Assembly: GCA_020051095.1 (NCBI GenBank)
Contig: JAGVJN010000042.1
Span: 1 to 64,000, forward strand
Direction of reading: 5' to 3'
DNA from: Pseudomonadota bacterium
GTDB taxonomy: Bacteria > Pseudomonadota > Gammaproteobacteria > Legionellales > Legionellaceae
Length of the DNA: 64,000 nucleotides
Within the stretch, counting starts at the first letter, position 1, and each line of letters begins with the position of its first letter. The notes under the pieces are model-generated. The model searched no databases. It was given only the letters and a program-made list of their open reading frames with translations, and was not told the origin of the DNA. Position numbers and translations under genes: made by a program. Shown here in pieces: positions 26,981-35,939 of this stretch.

Positions 26981-26983
26981 CGG

Positions 26984-28438
26984 GTGCAATTCAGAACGAT
27001 TTTGCGCATTTTAGGCATTTTATTGATGTTATTTAGCCTAACGATGTTAACGCCCCTAATCATTAATCTGTTTTATCATGAACACTTTTGGGGTCCCTTT
27101 ATTTTGGCAGCAGGCTGTACTTTCCTGACAGGCTTTGTCTTATGGCTATCTTGCCGCCATGCCCATTATGTTTTAAAAAACCGGGATGGCTTTTTACTTG
27201 TTGCCCTCTTTTGGTCAGTATTATGTCTTTTTGCCGCTTTACCCTTTTTATTCGCCTTAAGTTCATCCACCCATGCCTTAACGGATGCATTTTTTGAATC
27301 CGTTTCTGGCTTTACCACGACAGGTGCCAGCATTATCACCCATCTCGATGGATTACCCCACGCCATATTATTTTATCGACAACAATTACAGTTTTTGGGG
27401 GGCATGGGTATTATTGTTTTAGCCGTTGCTATTTTACCCATGTTAGGCGTTGGGGGAATGCAGCTATACCGAGCTGAAACACCGGGGCCAATGAAAGACA
27501 GTAAATTAACGCCCCGCATTGCCCAAACTGCCAAAGCGCTGTGGTATACTTACCTAGTACTCACATTACTCTGTTTTCTCAGCTATTGGTGGGCCGGGAT
27601 GGATTGGTTTGATGCGTTAGGCGAAAGCTTTTCTACCGTTTCAACCGGTGGATTCTCCATGCATGATCAAAGCTTTGCCTACTATCAACAAGATAGCATC
27701 GAATTGGTCGCCTGCTTATTTATGTTTCTTGGGGGTACAAACTTCGCACTCCATTTCACTGCATTGAAAAAAGGACACTTAAACCACTACTGGCAAGATG
27801 AAGAATTTCGCGTTTATACATTCATCCTACTCGGTGGCAGCATCCTAGTCACCTTGCTATTGCTCATCTATGGTTTTTTCGATGAGCCCCATCCTGCTTT
27901 AATTAAAAGCTTATTTAATGTCATTTCGTTAGCAACAACCACTGGATTTTTATCCTCATCCATCGATACTTGGCCCTCGTTGGTTCCTTACCTTATTACG
28001 TTTCTTGCAATCATTGGTGGTTGTGCCGGTTCGACCAGTGGTGGCATTAAAGTCATGAGGGCACTTTTGTTAGGTAAGCAAAGCATGCGTGAAATGAAAC
28101 GGCTCATCCATCCAAACGCAGTCATTAACATAAAATTTGGCCGCCACAGTTTAGCGGATCCGGTGTTACAGTCCATGTGGGGATTTATATCCGTTTTCAT
28201 CGCTTTATTTATCCTAATCCTTTTAGTCCTCATTGGCTTAGGCAATGATTTAGTGACGTCCTTTGCCTGCACCACTGCCTCACTTGCCAACGCTGGGGCG
28301 GGAATAGGTGATATTGCCTTAAATTTCGCTAACTTATCTTCTGCAAGTAAATGGGTATTGATGTTTGCCATGTTAGCAGGTAGGCTTGAGATCTTTTCAA
28401 TTTTAGTGTTATTCATGCCCCAGTTTTGGCGAAAATGA
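26984..28438 (+). CDS. trkH: Trk-type potassium uptake protein TrkH
   Basis: The 484-residue inner-membrane protein is the ion-conducting subunit of Trk potassium uptake. Its four pore repeats include the selectivity-filter segments ESVSGFTTTGASI, ESFSTVSTGGFSMHD and NVISLATTTGFLSS, as well as the final TTASLANAGAGIG, and the loop GGCAGSTSGGIKVMR. The N-terminal helix begins with a GTG start three bases after zapE. No trkA gene is visible nearby, as is common in this group. Confidence 0.94.
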   Translation: MQFRTILRILGILLMLFSLTMLTPLIINLFYHEHFWGPFILAAGCTFLTGFVLWLSCRHAHYVLKNRDGFLLVALFWSVLCLFAALPFLFALSSSTHALTDAFFESVSGFTTTGASIITHLDGLPHAILFYRQQLQFLGGMGIIVLAVAILPMLGVGGMQLYRAETPGPMKDSKLTPRIAQTAKALWYTYLVLTLLCFLSYWWAGMDWFDALGESFSTVSTGGFSMHDQSFAYYQQDSIELVACLFMFLGGTNFALHFTALKKGHLNHYWQDEEFRVYTFILLGGSILVTLLLLIYGFFDEPHPALIKSLFNVISLATTTGFLSSSIDTWPSLVPYLITFLAIIGGCAGSTSGGIKVMRALLLGKQSMREMKRLIHPNAVINIKFGRHSLADPVLQSMWGFISVFIALFILILLVLIGLGNDLVTSFACTTASLANAGAGIGDIALNFANLSSASKWVLMFAMLAGRLEIFSILVLFMPQFWRK

Positions 28439-28539
28439 AAAGTTTTGTAACAAGTATGTTAAAATAATTTGGAAATGTTGTTAACATAAAGACCTGCCTG
28501 TGTTAATATAACTCCGATTGTGTCTAAAAAGAGGATTTT

Positions 28540-30858
28540 ATGCATAAAATATCCGCACTTCCTGTGGGGCAACAACGCACATTCCGGATGCATGATGTAA
28601 AATTTGATGTTGTTTCATCAATTGTCGTATTCCTCGTCGCTATTCCCTTGTGTTTAGGGATTGCCTTAGCGTCCGGCGCGCCACTATTCTCAGGAATCAT
28701 TTCTGGGATAATCGGGGGGATTGTCGTCGGAATAATCAGCGGCTCCCATGTCTCAGTGAGTGGTCCAGCGGCTGGGATGGCCGCCGTTGTTTTAACAGCC
28801 ATTGCGCAACTGGGTGATTTCCAAACCTTTTTGCTCGCTGTCGTTTTTGCTGGATTTATCCAAGTATTGATTGGTATCCTCAGGGCCGGGTTTGTTGCTG
28901 AATACATACCCTCTAATGTGGTGCAAGGGTTACTGTGCGCAATTGGAATATTATTGATTATTAAACAACTTCCCTTGGCATTCTCTCATCCATTAGAAGT
29001 GGCTAGTTTGAAAAGTGTGTTAAAAGAGGCGGCTGATGGAATTTCCTTTACTTCCTTGCAACATATTGTTTCTCACTTATCATTTGGCGCCATTGTTATT
29101 TCAGTCGCATCGATGTCAATTTTGCTCTTTTTTGATTTCACTAAAAATAAAATTTTGAAAGCGATTCCTTCGCCGATCATAGTGGTTTTGGCGGCTATTT
29201 TTTTAAATGGTTTTTTTGGTCAATATTTTGAATCATTAGTGCAAGATCAACTCCAACTCGTCAATATCCCTCAGTATAATGGCTATTCCGATTTAATCTC
29301 CCAATTACAATTTCCTAATTGGAGTGCATTGGGTAATGCAAAAATATATTTTTATGCCTTGGTGATTGCTATCGTCGCCTCCTTAGAAACCCTCCTTAAT
29401 ATCAAAGCAGGTGAAAAACTAGACCCAAGGAAACGACACTCCTCCAAAGACCGCGAACTGGTTGCCCAAGGCATTGGTAATATATCGGCAGGGCTAATTG
29501 GCGGACTGCCCATTACATCGGTGATTGTTCGCACGTCGGTTAACATCGATTCGGGGGCGCATAGCAAATTATCCACGATCCTTCATGGTACTTTTTTACT
29601 AGCAGCGGTATTGTTGATTCCCCGTTGGTTGAATAAAATTCCGTTAGCAGCGCTTGCTGCTATCTTGATTCATACGGGTTATAAATTAAGTAAACCGGCT
29701 ATTTATAAAGCCATCTATCAACAAGGGTTAGACCGATTTATTCCTTTCATTGCAACCATTGTCGGCATCATTATCTTTAATTTGCTCGCGGGCATTATTA
29801 TCGGGCTAGCGATTAGCTTTTTCTACATTTTGAAATCCAGCAGCCAGGCGCGGTTAAATATTATTAAAGAAACCTACCCAACCGGCATTATTTATCGACT
29901 CATGTTGCCACAACAAGTTACCTTCTTAAATAAAGCATCATTCTATGCAGAGCTTGACACCTTACCTTCAAACTCCCAACTCATCATTGATGCCCGCTAT
30001 ACGCAATACATGGATAAAGAAATCATTGAATTATTAACTGATTTCCAAGCAAATGAAGCAAAAGAAAAGAATATTGCAATTAACCTGACTGGCTTTAAAG
30101 AAGTGTATGATGTTCAGGATCAAATTAACTTTATCGACGTCACAACCTATGATGTTCAAGCCAATTTAACCCCTGCCCAAGTGCTTAAAGTACTTAAGGA
30201 AGGAAATTATCGCTTCATCAACGACATCCGCATTCACCGAAATCCCAAAATGGAAGTGACTCACACGTCTAAGACACAGCATCCCATCGCCGTTATTCTT
30301 GGATGCATTGACTCCCGAGTGCCTGTGGAAACAATTTTCGATATGACCTTCGGTGATTTATTTTGTGTACGCGTTGCCGGAAATGTCATCAGTAGTGATG
30401 TGTTAGCCAGTATCGAATTTGCCTGTGGCGTGGCCGGGGCAAAGCTCGTGGTTGTGTTAGGTCATACCCGCTGCGGGGCTATTATGTCGGCTTGCGATAA
30501 TGTAAAAACTGGCCATATCACCCAATTACTGGAAAAGATAAAGCCTTCTGTGAAAGCAGCTACGTCGATGGATGAAAGTCGTGATAGCAGTAATGATTCT
30601 TTTGTTCAGCAAGTCACTGAATTAAATATTGCCAATACCTTATGGCAAATTTACAGCCAAAGTGATATATTGAAGGACAAAATTAATCAGGATGAAATTG
30701 CTATTGTTGGCGCAAACTATGATGTGCGAACTGGTAAAGTCAGCTTTAAAGATTATTCACCGGAAGTTGAAGTGCTATTAAAGAAGGATACTGACCAACA
30801 ACTACAAAAAAAATTACAGGAAATTGTCCAACCAAATGCACTTTTATCAGGTAATTAA
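28540..30858 (+). CDS. SulP-family anion transporter fused to beta-carbonic anhydrase
   Basis: The 772-residue protein joins a SulP transporter (residues ~15-430, about ten helices, with GIALASGAPLFSGIISGIIGG and SVSGPAAGMAAVV), a STAS-like linker (residues ~430-530, LIIDARYTQYMDKEIIELL), and a C-terminal beta-carbonic anhydrase (residues ~560-770). The zinc site looks complete: Cys589, Asp591 and Arg593 in GCIDSRVP, and His642 and Cys645 in GHTRCGAI. Such fusions are thought to move bicarbonate and interconvert it with CO2 at the membrane. It has its own ribosome site (AGAGGA) and upstream AT-rich region. Confidence 0.93.
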   Translation: MHKISALPVGQQRTFRMHDVKFDVVSSIVVFLVAIPLCLGIALASGAPLFSGIISGIIGGIVVGIISGSHVSVSGPAAGMAAVVLTAIAQLGDFQTFLLAVVFAGFIQVLIGILRAGFVAEYIPSNVVQGLLCAIGILLIIKQLPLAFSHPLEVASLKSVLKEAADGISFTSLQHIVSHLSFGAIVISVASMSILLFFDFTKNKILKAIPSPIIVVLAAIFLNGFFGQYFESLVQDQLQLVNIPQYNGYSDLISQLQFPNWSALGNAKIYFYALVIAIVASLETLLNIKAGEKLDPRKRHSSKDRELVAQGIGNISAGLIGGLPITSVIVRTSVNIDSGAHSKLSTILHGTFLLAAVLLIPRWLNKIPLAALAAILIHTGYKLSKPAIYKAIYQQGLDRFIPFIATIVGIIIFNLLAGIIIGLAISFFYILKSSSQARLNIIKETYPTGIIYRLMLPQQVTFLNKASFYAELDTLPSNSQLIIDARYTQYMDKEIIELLTDFQANEAKEKNIAINLTGFKEVYDVQDQINFIDVTTYDVQANLTPAQVLKVLKEGNYRFINDIRIHRNPKMEVTHTSKTQHPIAVILGCIDSRVPVETIFDMTFGDLFCVRVAGNVISSDVLASIEFACGVAGAKLVVVLGHTRCGAIMSACDNVKTGHITQLLEKIKPSVKAATSMDESRDSSNDSFVQQVTELNIANTLWQIYSQSDILKDKINQDEIAIVGANYDVRTGKVSFKDYSPEVEVLLKKDTDQQLQKKLQEIVQPNALLSGN

Positions 30859-30929
30859 TTAATCCCAAGCCGGACATGTTAAAACAAGCAAATCAGGACT
30901 GCGTAAAAAGCCCCTATTAAGGCGAATTT

Positions 30930-32222
30930 ATGTCGACAGTATCCATGCAAATGCAATTGCACTATGCACAATTTCCTAAACCGGTTGATCAAAACGATGA
31001 TCATACTTGGATATTTGATCGCCAGCTTAGCAAACAAAACCCTGATTTCGTTTTATCCGTGTTGAAAAACATACGGTACGTTAAACTCGAATATGACGTA
31101 TTACAATCACAATTGGCTGAGCTCATTCAATCGCAACTGGATATACCGCGTCATCAAAATAAATTAATCACCGCACTTATCTTAGCAGAAACCCTTGAAT
31201 ACTGTTCTTACCATTACCTTGTCGATCAACTAGAGGCCGCCTACTACCAACAGCAAATTCTAAACTTAAGGAAACTGTTAGCTTCCCTAGGGTATACCTT
31301 TCCAAAAAACAACTTAGCGATCCCCGGCTTGAAGCCCGAGGGGAGCCTATCCCAAACCATTTCCCGGCAGACAAATTTTTATAATATGCTTCGCCAAATT
31401 ACTCAACGCTCCCGCCGGTTCGTTCTTGAAGTTAACCGCCTAATGGCGACCCTTCGGGCGAGTTCAGTTATTGACTCCATCGATAATGCCACCTCTCCCA
31501 TACTCAACTATCTCTTTTTTTTACTATTCATTCCTAGGACTATCAGCAATCTTTGCATAATTGGCAAACATGTATTTCCAGGAGCTTGGATGCAAGAGCC
31601 TGAGAAACAATTGCACTGGCGGGATCGCTTAAGCCTGCAATTAAATCAACGAGGCTTCCAATTAGCTGATGATTTAGTATGGTGTGTCGTCAACTTCAGT
31701 ATCTGCTTTGTTCTCATTGGCCCCCTATCTCATTGGGCAATGCCGATGATGATGGGACAGCAAATTTGTGAAGTTATTTCGCGTGTGGCCAAATTGATAG
31801 TGACTGTTAAACCGTTACTCGCTTTAAAAAACCACTATCTTGCTTTGCTAAAAAATGATGCGCTCGATGCGGATGACAAGCTTGAAATTGAAGGCTATCT
31901 AACTCAACTCGATGCTCGCATCCATTTTGAAATCAAAAACCTTGCGTTAAATGTGCTTAACTCAACCACAATTTTAATTTTAGGGTTATTAACCATTTCA
32001 GTGTTCTTTAGTGCGGTGCCAATCATACCGGCTGTCGCGGCATTGCTGATGGTTGCTGCAACCGGCGTTTTTTACTATCTCAATCGAACAATGAACAAAC
32101 AGCATCCAAACAAGCCTCAAGCTTTGGTGGATAAAGCAAGTCAGTTAGGTCTATTTGCTGTTGATGACAGGCAAATACAAGCCGCTCCCTCACCGCAACA
32201 AACACCCCAGTTTTCAGCTTAA
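30930..32222 (+). CDS. Unknown membrane protein
   Basis: This 430-residue protein is not recognised. The N-terminal ~180 residues are soluble and helical (RHQNKLITALILAETLEYCS). At least three hydrophobic regions follow: ILNYLFFLLFIPRTISNLCI (~190-210), CVVNFSICFVLIGPLSHWAM (~250-270) and a long double segment near residues 345-385 (ILILGLLTISVFFSAVPIIP and AALLMVAATGVFYYLN). Between them is WRDRLSLQLNQRGFQLADDLVW, a Trp/Asp/Arg-rich stretch. The C-terminus is Gln/Pro-rich (QAAPSPQQTPQFSA). The start is ATG at 30930. It precedes the YcaO cassette on the same strand by about 100 bases. Many Legionellales-specific membrane proteins look like this; no function is claimed. Confidence 0.75.
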   Translation: MSTVSMQMQLHYAQFPKPVDQNDDHTWIFDRQLSKQNPDFVLSVLKNIRYVKLEYDVLQSQLAELIQSQLDIPRHQNKLITALILAETLEYCSYHYLVDQLEAAYYQQQILNLRKLLASLGYTFPKNNLAIPGLKPEGSLSQTISRQTNFYNMLRQITQRSRRFVLEVNRLMATLRASSVIDSIDNATSPILNYLFFLLFIPRTISNLCIIGKHVFPGAWMQEPEKQLHWRDRLSLQLNQRGFQLADDLVWCVVNFSICFVLIGPLSHWAMPMMMGQQICEVISRVAKLIVTVKPLLALKNHYLALLKNDALDADDKLEIEGYLTQLDARIHFEIKNLALNVLNSTTILILGLLTISVFFSAVPIIPAVAALLMVAATGVFYYLNRTMNKQHPNKPQALVDKASQLGLFAVDDRQIQAAPSPQQTPQFSA

Positions 32223-32261
32223 CGAACGAAGTGATTGGGCCTTTTCGTAAGTCTTAATTAG

Positions 32262-32290
32262 GTGAAAAGTAAGCCGCGATTGCCTATACT
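32262..32290 (+). promoter_or_regulatory. Possible promoter of the YcaO cassette
   Basis: A weak -35-like GTGAAA (32262-32267), a 17-base spacer and a -10-like TATACT (32285-32290) stand 35 bases before the first gene's ATG. The -35 matches poorly, so this is a suggestion only. Confidence 0.35.
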
Positions 32291-32324
32291 ATAGTTATTG
32301 AAAGTATCGATAGGGACGACTAAC

Positions 32325-33389
32325 ATGCCTCCAGAATTAACTCAAATGACTTATGCGCAAAAATATAACCAATATTTTGATCCCGACTCGACTTATCAAA
32401 AAATGGATTCCATGGTTAAAACCAATGGTCGAGACCATTATAAAAAAATCATTGACCCTGATTCGAAAGAGCCGATGGAACCTGCCAAGGTGGCAGCGAT
32501 TATCCAACGGGCTGAATTGGGGAATAAACGGCTCGATGTATTGGTCAGTAAACTTGACTCAATGCCCATCGATCAAGGCCTTAGCAACAAAGACTGCCAA
32601 ACATTAAAGCGCATTTTAACTGATGTCAAAAGTTCCCGGCCCAATGACCAGGAAAAACAAGCCATTGATGAGATTGTGCAAACCATCGATAGTCAGGGGC
32701 AAGATGGCTTGACGGCAGAACAAACGCATCAAGTTTTAGCAAAAATGGATGACATACGCCATGACCGCAGTTTTTTTGACCCTGAACAAGTCAAATCAAT
32801 TTCTCAATTCATCAGCAACAAAGTCACTGAACTCAAAGCAGCAGGCGGCGATACATCCAATCTTGAACAACAACAAAAAATTATGGATGAAATTGACAAA
32901 CTCAATCGTGTCGGCCAAGAAGTTAAACAATCGCAATCATCGGGTATGTCTGAAGTCGAAGCCAAGAAAGTTGTCGAGGAACTCAAAGGCTTTAATATCG
33001 ATGACCAAGACGATAAGAAAGATAAAAAGCAAGACCAAAAAGACGATAGAAAAGAAGCCGAAAAATCAGAAAGCAAGCAGGAAACAGAAAGCGAAGGTTC
33101 AGACAATTTAGAATCCATGGGAGAAGAAGGGGCTGAAAATGCACTGGAAGATGGTGTCGAGGATGGCCTTGGCGATGCCGTTGTTGACGGGGTGGGTGAA
33201 GTTGCCGCTGATGCAGCGCCTGAAGTGACTAGCGCCGTGGTTGAGGGAGCAGGTGGTTTGGTTGGGGCTGAAGGAGCCGCTTTGCCGGAAGAGTTAGCGG
33301 GTGCCGCAGGGTTAGAGATTGCGGCACTCCCGGAAGAAGCCGTGGCCGCCGAAGCAGTTGTTGGTGCTGTGGGCGCGGCGGCAATTTGA
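32325..33389 (+). CDS. Unknown protein with Gly/Ala/Val-rich tail, coupled to YcaO
   Basis: The 354-residue protein has three parts. Residues 1-~220 are helical and polar (MTYAQKYNQYFDPDSTYQK, LTAEQTHQVLAKMDDIRHD). Residues ~220-270 are a Lys/Asp/Glu-rich coil (DDQDDKKDKKQDQKDDRKEA). The last ~75 residues are an unusual acidic tail of Gly, Ala, Val and Glu with repeat units such as DGVEDGLGDAVVDGVGE and AGGLVGAEGAALPEELAG. The start is an ATG with AGGGA about nine bases upstream; the TTG reading to 32298 is rejected. Its stop codon overlaps the YcaO start (TGATG), so the two are translated together. That coupling makes it a candidate substrate or partner of the YcaO-TfuA pair, by inference only. 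Confidence 0.8.
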   Translation: MPPELTQMTYAQKYNQYFDPDSTYQKMDSMVKTNGRDHYKKIIDPDSKEPMEPAKVAAIIQRAELGNKRLDVLVSKLDSMPIDQGLSNKDCQTLKRILTDVKSSRPNDQEKQAIDEIVQTIDSQGQDGLTAEQTHQVLAKMDDIRHDRSFFDPEQVKSISQFISNKVTELKAAGGDTSNLEQQQKIMDEIDKLNRVGQEVKQSQSSGMSEVEAKKVVEELKGFNIDDQDDKKDKKQDQKDDRKEAEKSESKQETESEGSDNLESMGEEGAENALEDGVEDGLGDAVVDGVGEVAADAAPEVTSAVVEGAGGLVGAEGAALPEELAGAAGLEIAALPEEAVAAEAVVGAVGAAAI

Positions 33390-34519
33390 TGTTTGATCTC
33401 ATTGGAACCTACCGTTCTGCAAAACCGTTGCAGACTCTCGCAATCATTGAACCGCTTGCATCCCACTATGATATTACTCGTATCGCACACATCACAGGCC
33501 TTGATACCCTTGGCATTCCGACTTATGTTGCTTATCGGCCTAATAGCCGCTCTTTATCATGCAGTCAAGGCAAAGGGGTCAGTCACGCGCTGGCAAAAGT
33601 ATCCGCCATCATGGAAGCCATCGAATTTCATTGCATCGAACACCTTCCTCCCGCCGATCTACATGGATCCTTTCAAGTTTTGAGTAAAACCTATCCGTTA
33701 TACCCTTTAGATACGATTAGCAAAACATTAATCAAAGTGGATTTATTAGAAACCTCTATCGACTGGCTAAAAGGCTATGATCTCATCAATCAGCAACCCA
33801 TCTATTTCCCGCGCGATATGATTGGTCTGGATAAAAGCCAAAATAACCTGACGTCATTAGCGCTATGGCCAAGTTCGAATGGGCTTGCTTCGGGAAACAC
33901 ATACGAAGAAGCGTTGTGTCATGCACTTTTTGAGTTAATAGAACGCGATATGTTTGAAACAACCTCCGATCGCATCGTTGATTTAGAAAAATTAACCGAC
34001 CCAACCTGCCAACAAATGGTGAACACCATTCAAGAACAGGCAAAACTTGTTGTGACCGATGTCACCAATCAGCGACTCTCCATGCCGATTTATAAGGCAG
34101 TGATCACGGATAAAGCCAATGCGAATCGATTGTCACTTGGTATCGTGGGACATGGTTGTCACTTATCCGCCCAGGTGGCATTTCTACGGGCAATCACCGA
34201 AGCGGCCCAGGCACGATTGACATACATCTCCGGCGCAAGAGATGATATCCCCATCCATCTCTTTAGCCCCCAGTTATTATATCGCACGACGCCGAAAGTG
34301 GCGCCTAATTGCCTGTTACAAGAAATCAATACCATGCCCAACACCATGACAGAAATGCTCAATTTAATATTAGATAGATTGGTCACCAATGGCCATGGTC
34401 AGGTCATTGTCTACCGACTAACCCCGGATGATTGTCCATTTGCCGTGGTGAGGGCCCTGATTCCTACGTTATCATTAGATGAAGCCAGTCATTTTATCCA
34501 CACAAGTGAGGTCGTATGA
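33389..34519 (+). CDS. YcaO-domain protein, TfuA-associated
   Basis: The 376-residue protein is a YcaO-family enzyme. YcaOs use ATP to activate peptide backbone amides, making azolines or, with a TfuA partner, thioamides. The nucleotide-binding motifs are recognisable: GKGVSHALAKVSAIMEAIEF with HCIEHL, then GLASGNTYEEALCHALFELIERDMFE. The C-terminal Pro-rich end of azoline-forming YcaOs is absent, which fits the TfuA-dependent type. The ATG at 33389 overlaps the preceding stop codon and the gene's own stop overlaps the TfuA start (ATGA). No other RiPP genes such as an E1-like partner, dehydrogenase or transporter are next to it. Confidence 0.9.
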   Translation: MFDLIGTYRSAKPLQTLAIIEPLASHYDITRIAHITGLDTLGIPTYVAYRPNSRSLSCSQGKGVSHALAKVSAIMEAIEFHCIEHLPPADLHGSFQVLSKTYPLYPLDTISKTLIKVDLLETSIDWLKGYDLINQQPIYFPRDMIGLDKSQNNLTSLALWPSSNGLASGNTYEEALCHALFELIERDMFETTSDRIVDLEKLTDPTCQQMVNTIQEQAKLVVTDVTNQRLSMPIYKAVITDKANANRLSLGIVGHGCHLSAQVAFLRAITEAAQARLTYISGARDDIPIHLFSPQLLYRTTPKVAPNCLLQEINTMPNTMTEMLNLILDRLVTNGHGQVIVYRLTPDDCPFAVVRALIPTLSLDEASHFIHTSEVV

Positions 34520-35901
34520 CAAATCAATTAACGATTGTCTATTCAGGCCCAACGATTAATCAAACCCAAGTAAAATCGCTTTTACCGGACGCCTATTGGC
34601 ATGATCCCATTCAATGTGGCGATGTCATAAAGGCCATGCGCATCGGCGCAAAGCGATTGATAATTATTGACGGCTTTTTTGAGCACAAAGCATCCGTCTG
34701 GCATAAAGAAATTTTATTGGCGATGCAACATGGGATAGAAGTCATTGGCGCCTCAAGTATTGGCGTCCTTCGTGCTTGTGAACTTCATTCATATGGCATG
34801 ATTGGCATTGGTGAAATCTTTCATTGGTATCAACAAGGGTTGATAGACAGTGACGATGAAGTCACCGTGGTACACTACCCTGCCGAAGCAGATTATCTAC
34901 CAGCCAGTGACGCGCTAGTCAATATACGCAAAACCCTGCAATATGGGTTGGAATCACAAATCATTACACAAAACGATCATGACCAATTACTGACAAAAGC
35001 CAAGCAAACGTTTTATCGACAACGCAATTGGCATCAATTACTTGAAAATAGTCAGCTACCTGATATGACCGTGCTTTGGCTTAAAAAAAATTACCAGGAC
35101 ATCAAGCAGGCTGATGCGATAGCAGCACTTCACTATGCCGCTTCCCATCCTGCCATGGCCCCAAAGCCATTTGAGTTGTGTCATAACCAATACTTGAATA
35201 AACAAATTCATGTCATGAATACTCAGCCATTTAGTCAAGCATTTGATTGGCTTCCCGTTGAGGAAAAACGAACCATTGCTTGGTTTGACCAGGGTCATGA
35301 GGCAAAAGAATTGGTGACGCATCTGGCGAAATTGTGCGATATGACAACGATGTTATTTAATCCAATCGATAATATCGAAAATATTGATCTGACCCATTTT
35401 GGGCATTTTCTCAAAGAAAGTACAGATCCCGATTTTCATCAGCTGATTGAATTTATTAACCTACAAATTGCCAATGGCGCATTAGATCTTAAGGTTGTTG
35501 AAAAATTTTATCCTTACTTACGATTGTTGTTTTTTAATCCCCGAAAAAAAACAAGCGAACACACCCAATCGGCACTGGTCCTATTTTCGGTTCTATGGGT
35601 AATTTTAAATCAACATGCCGATGCGGCTGGAATTTATTGTGAGGACGAGAAGATTAAAGAATATACCAATGATCTTTTACAGAAAATAGGACAACCATCG
35701 CTTGGAAGTTTAAATGCGTTTATCTATCAATATCAGTATGAGAAAAAGCTATTTATAAAACTATGTTATGAGGGGGCTCGCTTTCGCTATTTATTTAATT
35801 ATTTTATCGGTCAGGGATTAGCAAAACGAAAACTATTTAAGCCAAAAAATTGGTTATGGACTGTTATTGAGGTGTTTCTGCATAAAAAGCAGGAATTTTG
35901 A
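34516..35901 (+). CDS. TfuA-like protein
   Basis: The 461-residue protein has a TfuA-like domain in its first ~150 residues: TIVYSGPTINQTQVKSLLP, the segment PIQCGDVIKAMRIGAKRLIIIDGFF, and the hallmark IEVIGASSIGVLRACELHSYGM with GEIFHWYQQGLIDSDDEV. TfuA proteins partner with YcaO in thioamidation, as in the McrA thioglycine and thioviridamide systems. The remaining ~300 residues form a long helical region without an obvious domain; this extended form is known for some family members. It overlaps the YcaO gene by four bases and precedes an acyltransferase by 38 bases. Confidence 0.88.
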   Translation: MTNQLTIVYSGPTINQTQVKSLLPDAYWHDPIQCGDVIKAMRIGAKRLIIIDGFFEHKASVWHKEILLAMQHGIEVIGASSIGVLRACELHSYGMIGIGEIFHWYQQGLIDSDDEVTVVHYPAEADYLPASDALVNIRKTLQYGLESQIITQNDHDQLLTKAKQTFYRQRNWHQLLENSQLPDMTVLWLKKNYQDIKQADAIAALHYAASHPAMAPKPFELCHNQYLNKQIHVMNTQPFSQAFDWLPVEEKRTIAWFDQGHEAKELVTHLAKLCDMTTMLFNPIDNIENIDLTHFGHFLKESTDPDFHQLIEFINLQIANGALDLKVVEKFYPYLRLLFFNPRKKTSEHTQSALVLFSVLWVILNQHADAAGIYCEDEKIKEYTNDLLQKIGQPSLGSLNAFIYQYQYEKKLFIKLCYEGARFRYLFNYFIGQGLAKRKLFKPKNWLWTVIEVFLHKKQEF

Positions 35902-35939
35902 AGGGATTTGGGGACTTTCCCCAACGATTGGAGACAGTG

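Noticed and set aside
28540-28900. A leftward 127-residue frame opposite the start of the SulP gene.
   Set aside because: It mirrors a hydrophobic coding region, has no ribosome site, and lies wholly in a clear gene.
32804-33490. A long antisense frame (228 residues, Ser/Ala/Pro-rich).
   Set aside because: It is the mirror of the low-complexity tail of the rightward gene and runs into the YcaO gene; composition explains its length.
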